Of a DNA stretch of 64,000 nucleotides, positions 1 through 10,327 are shown in pieces. A program made the translations under genes and the position numbers. The notes below the pieces were generated by a model. It saw nothing but the letters and a program-made list of their open reading frames with translations. It was not told the DNA's origin and did not search any database. Source of the stretch: Elymus sibiricus (Eukaryota; Streptophyta; Magnoliopsida; Poales; Poaceae); assembly GCA_039707655.1 (NCBI GenBank), contig CM077673.1:268068288-268132287 (forward strand). Direction: 5' to 3'. Positions within the stretch are counted from its first letter, which is position 1. Each line of letters starts with the position of its first letter.

Positions 1-2150
1 ACATCGTACAACATGTTAATACTTATCTACAACAAGATGTGGTTAGTCTCGCCTCATTATCCATGCATATAATGGTGTATTGTTTTTAATTAATCCATTT
101 GTATTATGATATATATCTAATTGTGCCTGCAACTTATATGATGTTTACACCAGCTATTCATTCCGATTAACATTCCAAGGCACCATTGGTATCTGGCAGT
201 CGGCAATGCCAAAACGGAGTGAACTTGCCATTACGGTAACTATCTATTGTTTTTGGTCCTGTTGACATATATTTTGTTTGCCTTAATCCCTAGTGTCTTT
301 TCTCATGTAAAATAGTTACTAGGACTTGAGAAGCGTCTGAAACTTGGAGAACAGAGTCCGGAGTTTAACAGAGATCATAAGTGGCTCGATCTCAATGTTA
401 CAAAATGGAAGGTTGTAAAACAATTCCAGGAGGCAATACAAACGGATGGGTAAGCATTTGTCACAAACTGAAAATTAATATGTTTGGTACTCATGAACAC
501 AAAGATATCATGTAAAAACATATTGTTAGTAAAATAATGTATCGTATCAATTAGTTCATAGAAGCTTATTAGATTCCTGTGGGTGATATTCTAAAGCATC
601 ATTTTATAATATTATAGGGCGTCATGTGAACTATTTATGCTAAATTATATGGAATATTGGACAGCTGATGCACTATCCAATGATTTCACCCAGGTATTTC
701 ATTTTCATACATTATATCATCATTTAATCTCAAAATATTATATCAAAATTGGTTTTTTAAATATTTTTCAGGAGGATATGAAACACTTTCGACCAAAATT
801 AGTTGTCATTTTGCTTGATTCGGAACTGAATAAGCTAACAGGATGCCCGTTATACTGCCAATCTGACGATGAAGCAGTCTTACCTAATTCCGATATTGAG
901 ATCCTAGATAATCCACCTGACGGATGCAAAGACAAACGTCCTACCCCAATCCCCATGATGCCCATTGATCAACGTGATTTACTTGTCGGCATGTGCAACT
1001 ACATCATGTCGATCGATGACGTTGAGTGTTTGGAGTAAGCATCATTTATATTTATAATTATGTAATATACAAGTATACATTATTATTATTTATACCATCC
1101 ATTTTTCAGGAAGGAATGGGTCCGAATCTCGACACCGCATCCAATGTGTTTAAGTCTCAAAAAACTTCAGGGCATACTTAACATGGAGCAAGGTATGGAC
1201 ATGGATTGTTTCAACATTACCGTGCGTATACTCGCATGTGACGAGGGAGTATTGTTCACAAACCCTCCTATACACTACATGGATCTGCATTTTTGTGTAA
1301 GTTATCATAATTCTTCATCCAGTGTCATTAGTATCAACATATTGAAACAATATTTCTTTTTTTACTCAGTCTATGATGCTAGCGTCAACACGAGATCAAA
1401 AGTTTTGCGAGAAGGAAACTATTCAAACGTTGGCAACATTGTTTGATGGCTGGCCTGTGATAGACAACAACATCTCATCGTGCAACATGGTAAGTAAGGT
1501 ATTTTGGCTATTGTTGACATGGTTTATTGTTGTTGCTAATTGCTACCATTTATAGATTTATCTTCCGTATGCATCCATCGGCCGATACATCTTGTACGTC
1601 ATCGACAAAGAGGCACGCCGTGTATACATTATGGACCCTATTCATACATCACAATCGTCAGAGAATAAAAATTTGAGGCGTGTACTGAAGTTAAAAGGTT
1701 TTGCGAGGGAATTCAAAGAAGCACTCGAAATAAAGCAACCCGGCTGGAATTCCGATATATCTAAATGGTAACGTTTATGTCCGTCTAATATTCCAACGAG
1801 CACAGACAGGTAATAAATTCATAATACAAATAGTTATTTTTGTTTTCACTGTATTGTATATAATATAAATTTTTGAAATTGCAGGGATGTGTCTGCCTTT
1901 TTTGTTTTTCATTTTATGCTCTGGTGGAACGGTAAAGAACTGGTCAAGCTGGTCAGCACGGTGAGTATTGTCCATTACACGTTTTAAGACATTCGATGTG
2001 AAATATTCGCGCTAACTACATATATTGCTTGTGCAGGACGGGTATGAGTTGAGGAAGCAATTCTTATTATACTTGCTAAAACATCGTGGGAATGAAGCTA
2101 AAGACAAGTTTCCTGATATTGTGAGAGAATTTCTTCAGCGCATCAAGTAG
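1..2150 (+). CDS. Ulp1/C48 peptidase-like protein, 3' part, multi-exon
   Basis: The start lies outside the window. Exons I can splice by GT-AG sites are 154-235, 316-449, 618-693, 772-1034, 1110-1296, 1370-1489, 1556-1767, 1885-1960 and 2037-2150 (TAG). From 618 onward the frame is open across every junction. Two Ulp1-like units are visible. In the first, SCELFMLNYMEYW (from about 623) matches the catalytic-Cys segment of SUMO/ubiquitin-like proteases, normally DCGxFxxxYMEYW. In the second, GRYILYVIDKEARRVYIMDP (about 1580-1640) and DVSAFFVFHFMLWW (from about 1886) have the fold motifs, but Arg replaces the usual His and the Cys is absent, so this unit should be inactive. Such genes are common in grass genomes and are often carried by transposons (Kaonashi-type MULEs, CACTA, Helitrons). 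Its placement just inside a Helitron-type end suggests capture. Whether it is expressed cannot be judged. Confidence 0.6.
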
Positions 2151-2363
2151 ATCTTAATTATTTGTAATGGATTTAGTTGGATCATCGCTCAATTTGTTAT
2201 ATGGACACGTCATCAATTTTTTATTATTATGGATTTACATTGCAAGTGAAGCAATTGTTCCCATGTCATATCGTCTCTGCGTGTTAAAATTCACATGCAT
2301 TATAATTATATAACTCACAAAGATATTTCAAGAGCCCGTGGCAACGCACGGGCATTCTACTAG
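1..2363 (+). mobile_element. 3' part of a probable Helitron carrying a Ulp1-like gene
   Basis: The right boundary is a hairpin, GCCCGTG-GCAACG-CACGGGC at 2334-2353, then ATTCTA and CTAG (2360-2363) directly followed by T. A GC-rich hairpin about 6-12 nt before a terminal CTRR, inserted in front of a host T, is the classical Helitron 3' end. The left end (expected to start TC after a host A) and any RepHel gene lie outside the window, so this could be a non-autonomous copy carrying captured host exons. The assignment rests on the terminal motif only. Confidence 0.58.
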
Positions 2364-3600
2364 TAGTTAAGGGTGGTACGTCTGCGAATAGGCCATACGA
2401 TGGACGGGGCTGTTCTTCATGAACATTGCTTGCTCAAATTTGTAAAAACAAATCATCGAATCAATCGTTCATAATAAATTGTATGAATAGGCCAGTTAAT
2501 AAATTGCATGCCAAACAAATCATTAGCTCGTAAATAAGGTATGCTTATGCTGTCCATCACTTGTACATGTTGCTGCACCATTTATTATCGGCTTGTACAA
2601 ATGAAAAAGATGGACATTATTGCATTAACAGTTACAGAACTTTAGTTAATTCCGCAATTGCATGCATAACCCAGGTACCCAATTGTAACATCTATGCTTG
2701 TGCAGATACAATGTAATGTTTTTGCAGGCGCATCTGGTGAAGTTGCTTTAACTGCTGCCGGTGGATTAAGGAAAATTGGATTCAGAGATACCTACGAGAG
2801 CCCTTCACTGGTATATATCTTATACTTTCCAACTTAATCTGGTAAATACTTCCATTTTGTGTCATATGTTAGTTAGCTCATCATGTAATCATACAAACCA
2901 GGCTACATTTATTTGTGACTCGATGAGATAAACCATAAGCAATCATGTGCACTTACCTGACATCGCAGACATTTGGGAATTAATTTCAAAATTAGAGATA
3001 TCACGTAGAGGAGGCCGATGCCGATTCGGCAAGTCTTCATCTTCAAGGGTCATGGTCTGTCGGTGCAAAACAAAGTAATGTAGAAAACGAATGGTCACCT
3101 TCAAGGGAATTAAGAACACAACCATTTCCGTAGCTACAAACTAAGAGCAGGGCGGGCCTATCTAAAGAATACCAGCCAAAAAAAATTCAGAAATAGCTCA
3201 GCCAGGTAGTTCTAAGCTGGGCGGGACATGGCACTGATTTGCCCCTACAAAGGTCTGCCACTGAACACAGCAATGTGAAACGTCATCTTGAAGGATAGAA
3301 TGTAACCTGCTTATCCAGGTGCAATCGTAGTATGAAGAAGAACCAGGGCTCGCAGCAATGCCGAGGGGGCATCGAGAACGATAGCTCGGCGCCCGCCCAG
3401 AAGAAGATTTTGAAAAATTTGTGTCGCCTGCCCAGATGTTTGCTTTTATTGCTTGATTGATGTTTTGGACGATTTATGGAAGATATATTTTTTGGTCATC
3501 AAAATATGAAAAGCCGTGCTGCACAATGTTGATTTGTGTAGCCGTGCGTACCAAGTTTCACAATAACGCTTGATTGATGCATTTGGGAGTGCTTTATTCC
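2364..3600. other. Intergenic DNA, no recognised gene; one exon-like block
   Basis: I see no long frame or repeat boundary here. A short exon-like block (about 2729-2811) is flanked by a good acceptor (TTTTTGCAG) and a donor-like GTATAT and encodes GASGEVALTAAGG-like residues, but I do not recognise it. It may be a scrap of a captured gene. Confidence 0.3.
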
Positions 3601-3609
3601 CTGTACGTA

Positions 3610-4020
3610 CAACAACGCATGGAAAGATTCAAATCTTTTATATGGAAGTACATATTGATTTATGTGCCTGATTTATATTTCTTTGATATGGAAAGTAGAA
3701 TTGATTTGTATGGATGATTGATTTTGTCTTTTATTTGGAAAGGTACGGATTGATTTGTATGAATGATTGATTTTGTCTTTTATTTGGAAAGTACAGATTG
3801 GTTTTTCCGAACGATTGATTTTTCGTTCTATATGGAAAGTAGAGATCGGTATGTGTTGGACGATTTGGTTAATTTACAAAAATAGGATTAGATGTACTGC
3901 CTTCGATCGGTGGTGTTGCTACAAAAACCGGTGGGAGATCGATTCCTACAAAAACCGATGGGAGATCGATTCCTACAAAAACCGGTGGGAGATCGATGGG
4001 TGGGGTGGGGGGGGGGGGGA
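3610..4020. repeat. Degenerate tandem repeats, ending in three 27-bp units and a G run
   Basis: Between about 3610 and 3880 a motif of the type GATTGATTT...ATATGGAAAGTA recurs at roughly 50-bp spacing. It is followed by three near-identical 27-bp units (3919-3945, 3946-3972 and 3973-3998), each beginning CTACAAAAACC. Translated, they give an artificial 9-residue YKNRWEIDS repeat. A run of about 11 G follows (about 4008-4019). Confidence 0.7.
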
Positions 4021-4740
4021 CGAAACGACGTACCAACTGCTCCAACAGGAGTAGAGATATTGATGCTCGCATTTTTCTGAATTTATTTTAATCATTTCAA
4101 TGGTGTGCGTGACGATTTTACCATCGACTACGATGACGTCGGTGACGATTTTATAATCTTAAAGTGATGCGTCGGCTCAGTATTTTGAATTACTCATAAA
4201 AATAAGATGTGCTTGTACACTTTTACAGGGATTAGTGTGTGCGTTGGGCGTTTGCTCTGTGTTAAAAAAAAATGACACTCGTGACATCCAATCAGAAGAG
4301 CGTGTCCAGAGCATAGTGGGCAGCATATCTCCGAATCAAAGTGATTCCGACTCGTGTCACTTTCATAGTAGGTGCACGTGCTATTCACATATTGCATCAA
4401 GTTTGCAGCCACTAATTTGAAACGAAACAGTCCCAAAATTTTCTCTTATAATAATATAATTAAATTAAAGAACGAAATTTGTATTTTCCAAATGTTTTGC
4501 TTTTAGGTATAAATCCGAACGATCCGATTGCCGCTTGATCTGAATCGAACGATCGTGTCGTGGCTCCCTAAATCCCGCGATCTCCGGATTCCCCGGCGAT
4601 CCCACTACTCGCGTTGCCCCCGTCTCCCAGGCACGATCGCCCTTCCTGCCCATGACGAGATTGAGATTCTTTTTTTCCACGCAAGATCGCCAGCCCGGCC
4701 CACGTCTAGGAATTTTTTTCTCGGTTGTTGATGCAAGAAA
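4021..4740. other. No recognised gene
   Basis: AT-rich DNA up to about 4500, then a more GC-rich block (4510-4735). No family match, TIR or LTR edge is evident to me. Confidence 0.3.
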
Positions 4741-4744
4741 AAAA

Positions 4745-4830
4745 TAATCACCTAAATGGGGATTCGATACCACGCCCCTTGATGTATACCAACAATGCAC
4801 TAGCCAACTCACGTCGTCTTGTTTGTTGTT
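4745..4830 (-). mobile_element. Possible tRNA-derived SINE head (degenerate)
   Basis: On the minus strand TTGGCTAGTGC (about 4796-4808) resembles a Pol III A box (TRGCNNAGTGG-type). GTATCGAATCCCC (4757-4769) resembles a B box (GGTTCGANTCC). The spacing is tRNA-like. This layout is typical of tRNA-related SINEs. There is no clear tail or target duplication, and a decayed tRNA pseudogene is an alternative. Confidence 0.4.
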
Positions 4831-5209
4831 TAATCAATAGGAATATTATACTTAACCTTTTTTCACTTCCGTATGAGCCAAAAAGAACATTGTTTTTCAT
4901 GTAATTTTTGGGATTTCTCAAGTCTGTTAATGTTTTCACAAACACTTCGCTATTTTGTTACAAAAAGCATGTTCGTCTTTCTCTTGCTTGTCTCTTCACT
5001 CGCTTTGGCGTTTACATGGTTGATTCCTTGATGCAGAGTATTTTTTGTCTTATCCCTTGCCACATTCATAGTTTTTTTAGGCATGACGCAGTTTTGACCA
5101 AGCAAGGTTGACGCGTTTTTAACCAGATGATTTGCTTTAGTTCGTTCATTGTCCATTACATACACACCTTGTTTTTTTTACTACGTCGGCCTAAGTCCGT
5201 CGATCATGA

Positions 5210-6640
5210 GTTATTGAAATATACTTTTATAATTTATATGTAAATAGCATGGTAATTTACGCATCACATATCCGATAACTTACGTACAAATAGTGTGATA
5301 ACTATGACCGACACAAAGTTTGTTCAAATATACCTTTGATAACTTTTGTATATATAAAATGGTAATATACGCACAACAGTGGCGATAACCTACTCAATCC
5401 AGATGTGGCGACTTTTTGACCTGGGGAAAAATGATGTTCCCAACATACGCCCGATGAATTATCTGTAAATAACGTGTTAATATAAGCACCACAAACCATG
5501 ATCATTACGCACAAATACCACGATAGCTTTGAACCGGGAGGGGGGGGTTGAAAAATACACCCGGTAACTTCTATGCAAATAACACGGTGTTCATACACAC
5601 AATGTTGATGACTCACTACACACCACGGTAGCTTGTGATCCCGGGATAAAATTTGCTAAAAAACAAATCTCCGATAATTTCTATGTAAATAGCATGGTAA
5701 TATACACACAACACAGTTGATAACTTACTCAATCCATGCATGATAACTTTTGGATTCGGGATAAAAGGTGTTAACAAACATTCTTGATAACCGATGTGTA
5801 ATTAGCATGATAATATATGCACAACAGAGCTAATAAGTCATGTACAAACACCCTGGTAATTTTTTGACCCGGCAAACAAAAGTTGATGAAAAACACCCCC
5901 GGTAACTTTTGTGCAAATAACATGGTAATATGCACACAACAAAGCTGATAACTCAGTAGAAACACCATGATAACTTTTGACCACGGGATAAAAGTTTGGT
6001 AAAAAAACGTATCCCCGGTAACTTCTGTGTAAATAGCATGATAATATACTCAAAACAAAGCTGATAACTCACTTAGTCCATGCATGATAACTTTTAGACC
6101 CGGGGATAAAAGGTGTTGACAAACATTCGCTCCCGATAACTGATGTGTAAATAGTATGGTAATATACGCACAACAGAGCTGATAACTCATGCACGAACAT
6201 ACGGTAATATGCACACAGCAAAGCTGATAACTCACTAGACACACCATGATAATTTTTCACCCTGGGATAAAAATTGTTAAAAAAACCATATCCCCGATAA
6301 CTTCTGTATAATTAGCATGGTAATATACACACATCAGAGCTGATAACATACTCAACCCAGACGTGGTGCCTTTTTGGTCAGGTCAAAAGGTTGTTAAAAA
6401 ACACCCCTGATAACTCATGTGTAAATAGCATGGTCATACACGCACAACAGAGCTGATAAGTTACTTCACCCATGCGTGGTAACTTTTTTGACCTGGATTT
6501 TTTTTGTTGAAGAACCCCCCCCCCCCCCCCCCCGGGTTACTCGTGTATAAATATGATGGTAATATATGCACAACAGAGCTATAACTTAGGTAGCCCAGGT
6601 GTGGTAACTTTTTGAACGAAAAAAGGTCGTCGTAACATAC
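5210..6640. repeat. ~115-bp tandem array
   Basis: About a dozen divergent units, each containing GATAACT(C/T)A, then TGGTAACTTTTTGACC-like and AGCATGGTAATATACGCACAA-like blocks. The AGCTGATAA box recurs near 5829, 5943, 6058, 6176, 6221, 6336 and 6450, with spacing mostly 114-118 bp and one 45-bp partial unit. A run of about 19 C interrupts one unit near 6514-6534. I do not recognise the family. It could be the subterminal repeat field of a DNA transposon. Weakly related units recur inside the adjacent 902-bp duplication. Confidence 0.8.
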
Positions 6641-6686
6641 TAACATGTTATATAATTTTGAAGTTCTTGTCTAGAAAACAGATTTT

Positions 6687-8490
6687 GAATCAGACAAACT
6701 GTTTGAGCTACAAAACTAAATGAATCTTCGAAATACAGAGAATATAGGACGTCATTTATTTATTTTCGTCCTCTAGTGTATGCATGTGGTGAGAATGTTG
6801 GAGGAGCTATATTTTATGCCTCGGTAATTTCAATGTAAATAACATGATAACTTATGTACCATAGGCATGATAACTTACGTTGCCCAAACGTGGTAACTTT
6901 TTGACAATTTTTCTTTTTGTCGGAATATACCAACATGAGACCTAGTTTTAAAGGTCTCGTCGCGTTGTTTTTTTATGTGAAAACGGTTTTTCAATCGGAA
7001 CGACGGTTTGAGCTACAAAACTTTTTGAAGTTTTCAAATGGAGAGAATAGATGATGAGATCAACTTTTTTGTCTTTTTGCATGCATGCAATCAGTTGCTC
7101 TAATACACATGAGGAAGGAGAACAAAGTGGAGAATACTAATAGGGGAAAAAAGTGGGGATCAGTATATACATGCATGATTATTAGTGGGAATCGGAGATC
7201 AGGAGCCACATGCGAGATTACATAGCGAGAGTGACTTGCGGGAGGATGGCTGAATTGGATCGTTCGGATCTATTACAATATGCCGAACGGTCGAAAGTTA
7301 TCATTGTCCATTAAAGAAAATGTTACAAAATTTCAAACGGATCGAAAAAGAAAGGAAAACTCTTCACATCAGCCGGTGGATCTAACATGCGCGTCCGCCG
7401 GCTGCTCCACTTGACACGTGTCGTCTTGGACCACTTACATATTCGTGATCTTATCTACTAAAGGCTTCTCCTCTATTTCTCTTCATGTTTTCTGCAACAT
7501 GATCTCTGTTGCAATTTTTTTTGCAACAAAAGACTTGTTGCGGGAATACAAAGAAGACGTGAAAAACGTTGTTGCAACTTTGCAACAAGAATCAGACAAA
7601 CTGTTTGAGCTACAAAACTAAATGAATCTTCGAAATACAGAGAATATAGGACGTCATTTATTTATTTTCGTCCTCTAGTGTATGCATGTGGTGAGAATGT
7701 TGGAGGAGCTATATTTTATGCCTCGGTAATTTCAATGTAAATAACATGATAACTTATGTACCATAGGCATGATAACTTACGTTGCCCAAACGTGGTAACT
7801 TTTTGACAATTTTTCTTTTTGTCGGAATATACCAACATGAGACCTAGTTTTAAAGGTCTCGTCGCGTTGTTTTTTTATGTGAAAACGGTTTTTCAATCGG
7901 AACGACGGTTTGAGCTACAAAACTTTTTGAAGTTTTCAAATGGAGAGAATAGATGATGAGATCAACTTTTTTGTCTTTTTGCATGCATGCAATCAGTTGC
8001 TCTAATACACATGAGGAAGGAGAACAAAGTGGAGAATACTAATAGGGGAAAAAAGTGGGGATCAGTATATACATGCATGATTATTAGTGGGAATCGGAGA
8101 TCAGGAGCCACATGCGAGATTACATAGCGAGAGTGACTTGCGGGAGGATGGCTGAATTGGATCGTTCAGATCTATTACAATATGCCGAACGGTCGAAAGT
8201 TATCATTGTCCATTAAAGAAAATGTTACAAAATTTCAAACGGATCGAAAAAGAAAGGAAAACTCTTCACATCAGCCGGTGGATCTAACATGCGCGTCCGC
8301 CGGCTGCTCCACTTGACACGTGTCGTCTTGGACCACTTACATATTCGTGATCTTATCTACTAAAGGCTTCTCCTCTATTTCTCTTCATGTTTTCTGCAAC
8401 ATGATCTCTGTTGCAATTTTTTTTGCAACAAAAGACTTGTTGCGGGAATACAAAGAAGACGTGAAAAACGTTGTTGCAACTTTGCAACAA
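6687..8490. repeat. 902-bp direct tandem duplication (two units)
   Basis: Unit 1 is 6687-7588 and unit 2 is 7589-8490. They abut exactly with an offset of 902. I found one substitution by eye (G versus A in CGTTC[G/A]GATCTATT near 7267 and 8168). GAATC occurs both at the left start (6687) and immediately after unit 2 (8491), which is a 5-bp microhomology at the breakpoint. Short frames at 7418-7621 and 8320-8649 share 59 residues only because of the duplication. Confidence 0.92.
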
Positions 8491-8819
8491 GAATCTTGTT
8501 GCAGGAATACAAAGAAGAGATCGGAGATGCCCATATTGCCAAAAATATATAACACAGCCCATGTTGCAATTTATTTTTCTGCAACACGACCTATGTTGCG
8601 GAAAAAAAAACCGCAACACAACCCATGTTATAAAAAACCCGTAACATAAGCTGTGTCATAAATGTTTCTGTAACAATTCCGACACGTAGCAGGCCCCAAA
8701 AAGAAAAAGAAAAGTAAAAGTAAAATACATTTTCATCAGGCGGCTCCGATCCGACGGCCAGCAGCAACCCAACGAGACCCGAACGCAGCGAACCCCCCCC
8801 CCCCCCCCCCCCCCTCCTC
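8491..8819 (+). promoter_or_regulatory. Proximal upstream region of the LETM1-enolase gene
   Basis: AT-rich GCAAC/GTTGC-rich DNA gives way to a GC-rich CCGATCCGACGGCC-type segment and a run of about 23 C (8791-8814). The first transcribed exon is inferred to begin near 8820. No convincing TATA box is seen. Confidence 0.35.
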
Positions 8820-10327
8820 AAAAACCCTAAACCCTACCTCGACGGGATCGGTCGATCGGCGCCGCGTCCCTCGCCGGGTGAGCTCTCCTCCGCCTCACCC
8901 CGGACGCTCCTTCGGTTTTTCGTCTTCTGAATTTTTTTGCCCGGTCTGTCGACCGACGCATTGGTCGATTTCCTAAGGGTTTCGCTTCGCTCACATCGGT
9001 GATTTGGTGGGACGGATTGACAGCCAGTGGTCACGTGCATTGCTACGATTTTAGTTTTCGGGGCTATTTTTGTCTCTGGCGAGTGTCGAGCAGTGGATGT
9101 TTCAGGGTAGGTGGTAGCCGAAGGGACCGGTTTCGCGGTCCTGATCGAAACTTCAGAAATTATTATTGTTTTGTCCTCGCCCGTTCCTTATAGTATCTTC
9201 ATCGAATGTTTACAAATCTGTGAGAGGGTTAAGTCCGCCCCTGCTATCTGTCTCTTTTGCTTAGGAGGACGGATGAATCAGTACGGACTGAACCTGACGC
9301 GATTCATACTTTTTGAGGGGTTTCGATTCGACAATCGATTGGAGTGTGTAACTTATATTATCTCGGATGCTTGAGCTGCTCCTGCCGTCAAACTTGTCGA
9401 ATTAAATTTTCACTGCCATATGTTGTTTATCTTTTTTGTGTCGATATCTGGATGGGCAAAATGGTTCAACCGAGGAGATGCTCTGCTATTGATTATAATT
9501 ATCTGTGATTTTTTTATTCCCTCTGTAATTATGTTACGGAAGTTAAAAGATGGAGTTCCTATTCCTTAATGTGTCGAAACCAGGTTTACTACTAATTAGT
9601 GATTGCTTCAGATTTTTGTTCTTGAACTGTTAGAAGTGCTTGTCATAGTGAAGACTTGAAGTGAGCAATTTGTAAATATGAGGTGAAGAACATAGTTGAT
9701 TCTCATGGAATCTTCTTACTGGCAACAGTGAAATTACTTCTCATAGTATTTATGTATTTTTGGATTGTCAGCTCTGAATCTTGTGAATAATTGGGAGATA
9801 CACAACCGTTGCCTTATTTGTTGTGCTGGCTATGGATTGTCAGCTCTGAATCTTGTGATCAGTTGGGAAATACACAACCACGGACTTATTTGTTCTGCTG
9901 GCTGTTGATTGGACTATTGCTGAGCTTGCTTGTATAGTTGGATCAGAGTTGATTCTCTTATAGCTTTTGCATGCTCACTTTGGTTCTCCATATTAGTTGC
10001 TACTCATATAGGTTTCTAAGTATTACTCACTGTACTTATGCGTTCTACTGTTATGTTAGAGGAAATCCTAGAGATTTACTGTCTTTTCATTATACCAGAA
10101 AACTAAACTTAGTGTCCTTTGAAAAGAATTGACTAGTGCATGTGGTATATTGGTACTGCGATTGTTCAGCATTATTCTCACCGCTGTTTTTTGTTGTTGT
10201 AATGTGCTGTTACTATCCCCTTGTCAATCTTCATTTTTCTTATGGTTTGTGAATTGGGTCACTTCAGGTTGTACTTAGAATGGCATGATCTTTGCCTTCC
10301 CATTGGGAGGGTGAGGAGCAACCAAGT
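8820..10327 (+). other. 5' UTR exons and leader intron of the LETM1-enolase gene
   Basis: The inferred UTR exon 1 runs from about 8820 to 8877 and is followed by a GTGAGC donor. The leader intron runs to an acceptor ending at 10267 (ACTTCAG). UTR exon 2 then runs into the ATG at 10328. The intron holds a 72-bp imperfect tandem duplication (about 9761-9904) with TGGATTGTCAGCTCTGAATC at the head of each unit. No other feature was found. Confidence 0.5.
8822..8836 (+). promoter_or_regulatory. Telo-box (AAACCCTAA) near the inferred transcription start
   Basis: AAACCCTAAACCCTA forms a double telo-box. In plants, telo-boxes close to the start site are typical of genes expressed in dividing cells, such as translation and ribosomal genes. 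Their role here is inferred from position. Confidence 0.5.

Noticed and set aside
3767..4072. Frames with a 9-residue repeat on both strands
   Set aside because: They arise from three 27-bp tandem units and a G run. They are open on both strands because of the repeat, not because of coding.
5210..6640. Possible CRISPR-like array
   Set aside because: Units are ~115 bp, divergent over their whole length, with no constant repeat plus unique spacers, and the genome is eukaryotic.
7418..8649. Two small plus-strand frames sharing 59 residues
   Set aside because: They are by-products of the 902-bp duplication in AT-rich DNA. No family features, and they diverge exactly at the duplication edge.
10292..10327. 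Upstream in-frame ATG as the LETM1 start
   Set aside because: The 12 extra residues do not match the family, whereas MASRAI at 10328 is the conserved plant LETM1 start.
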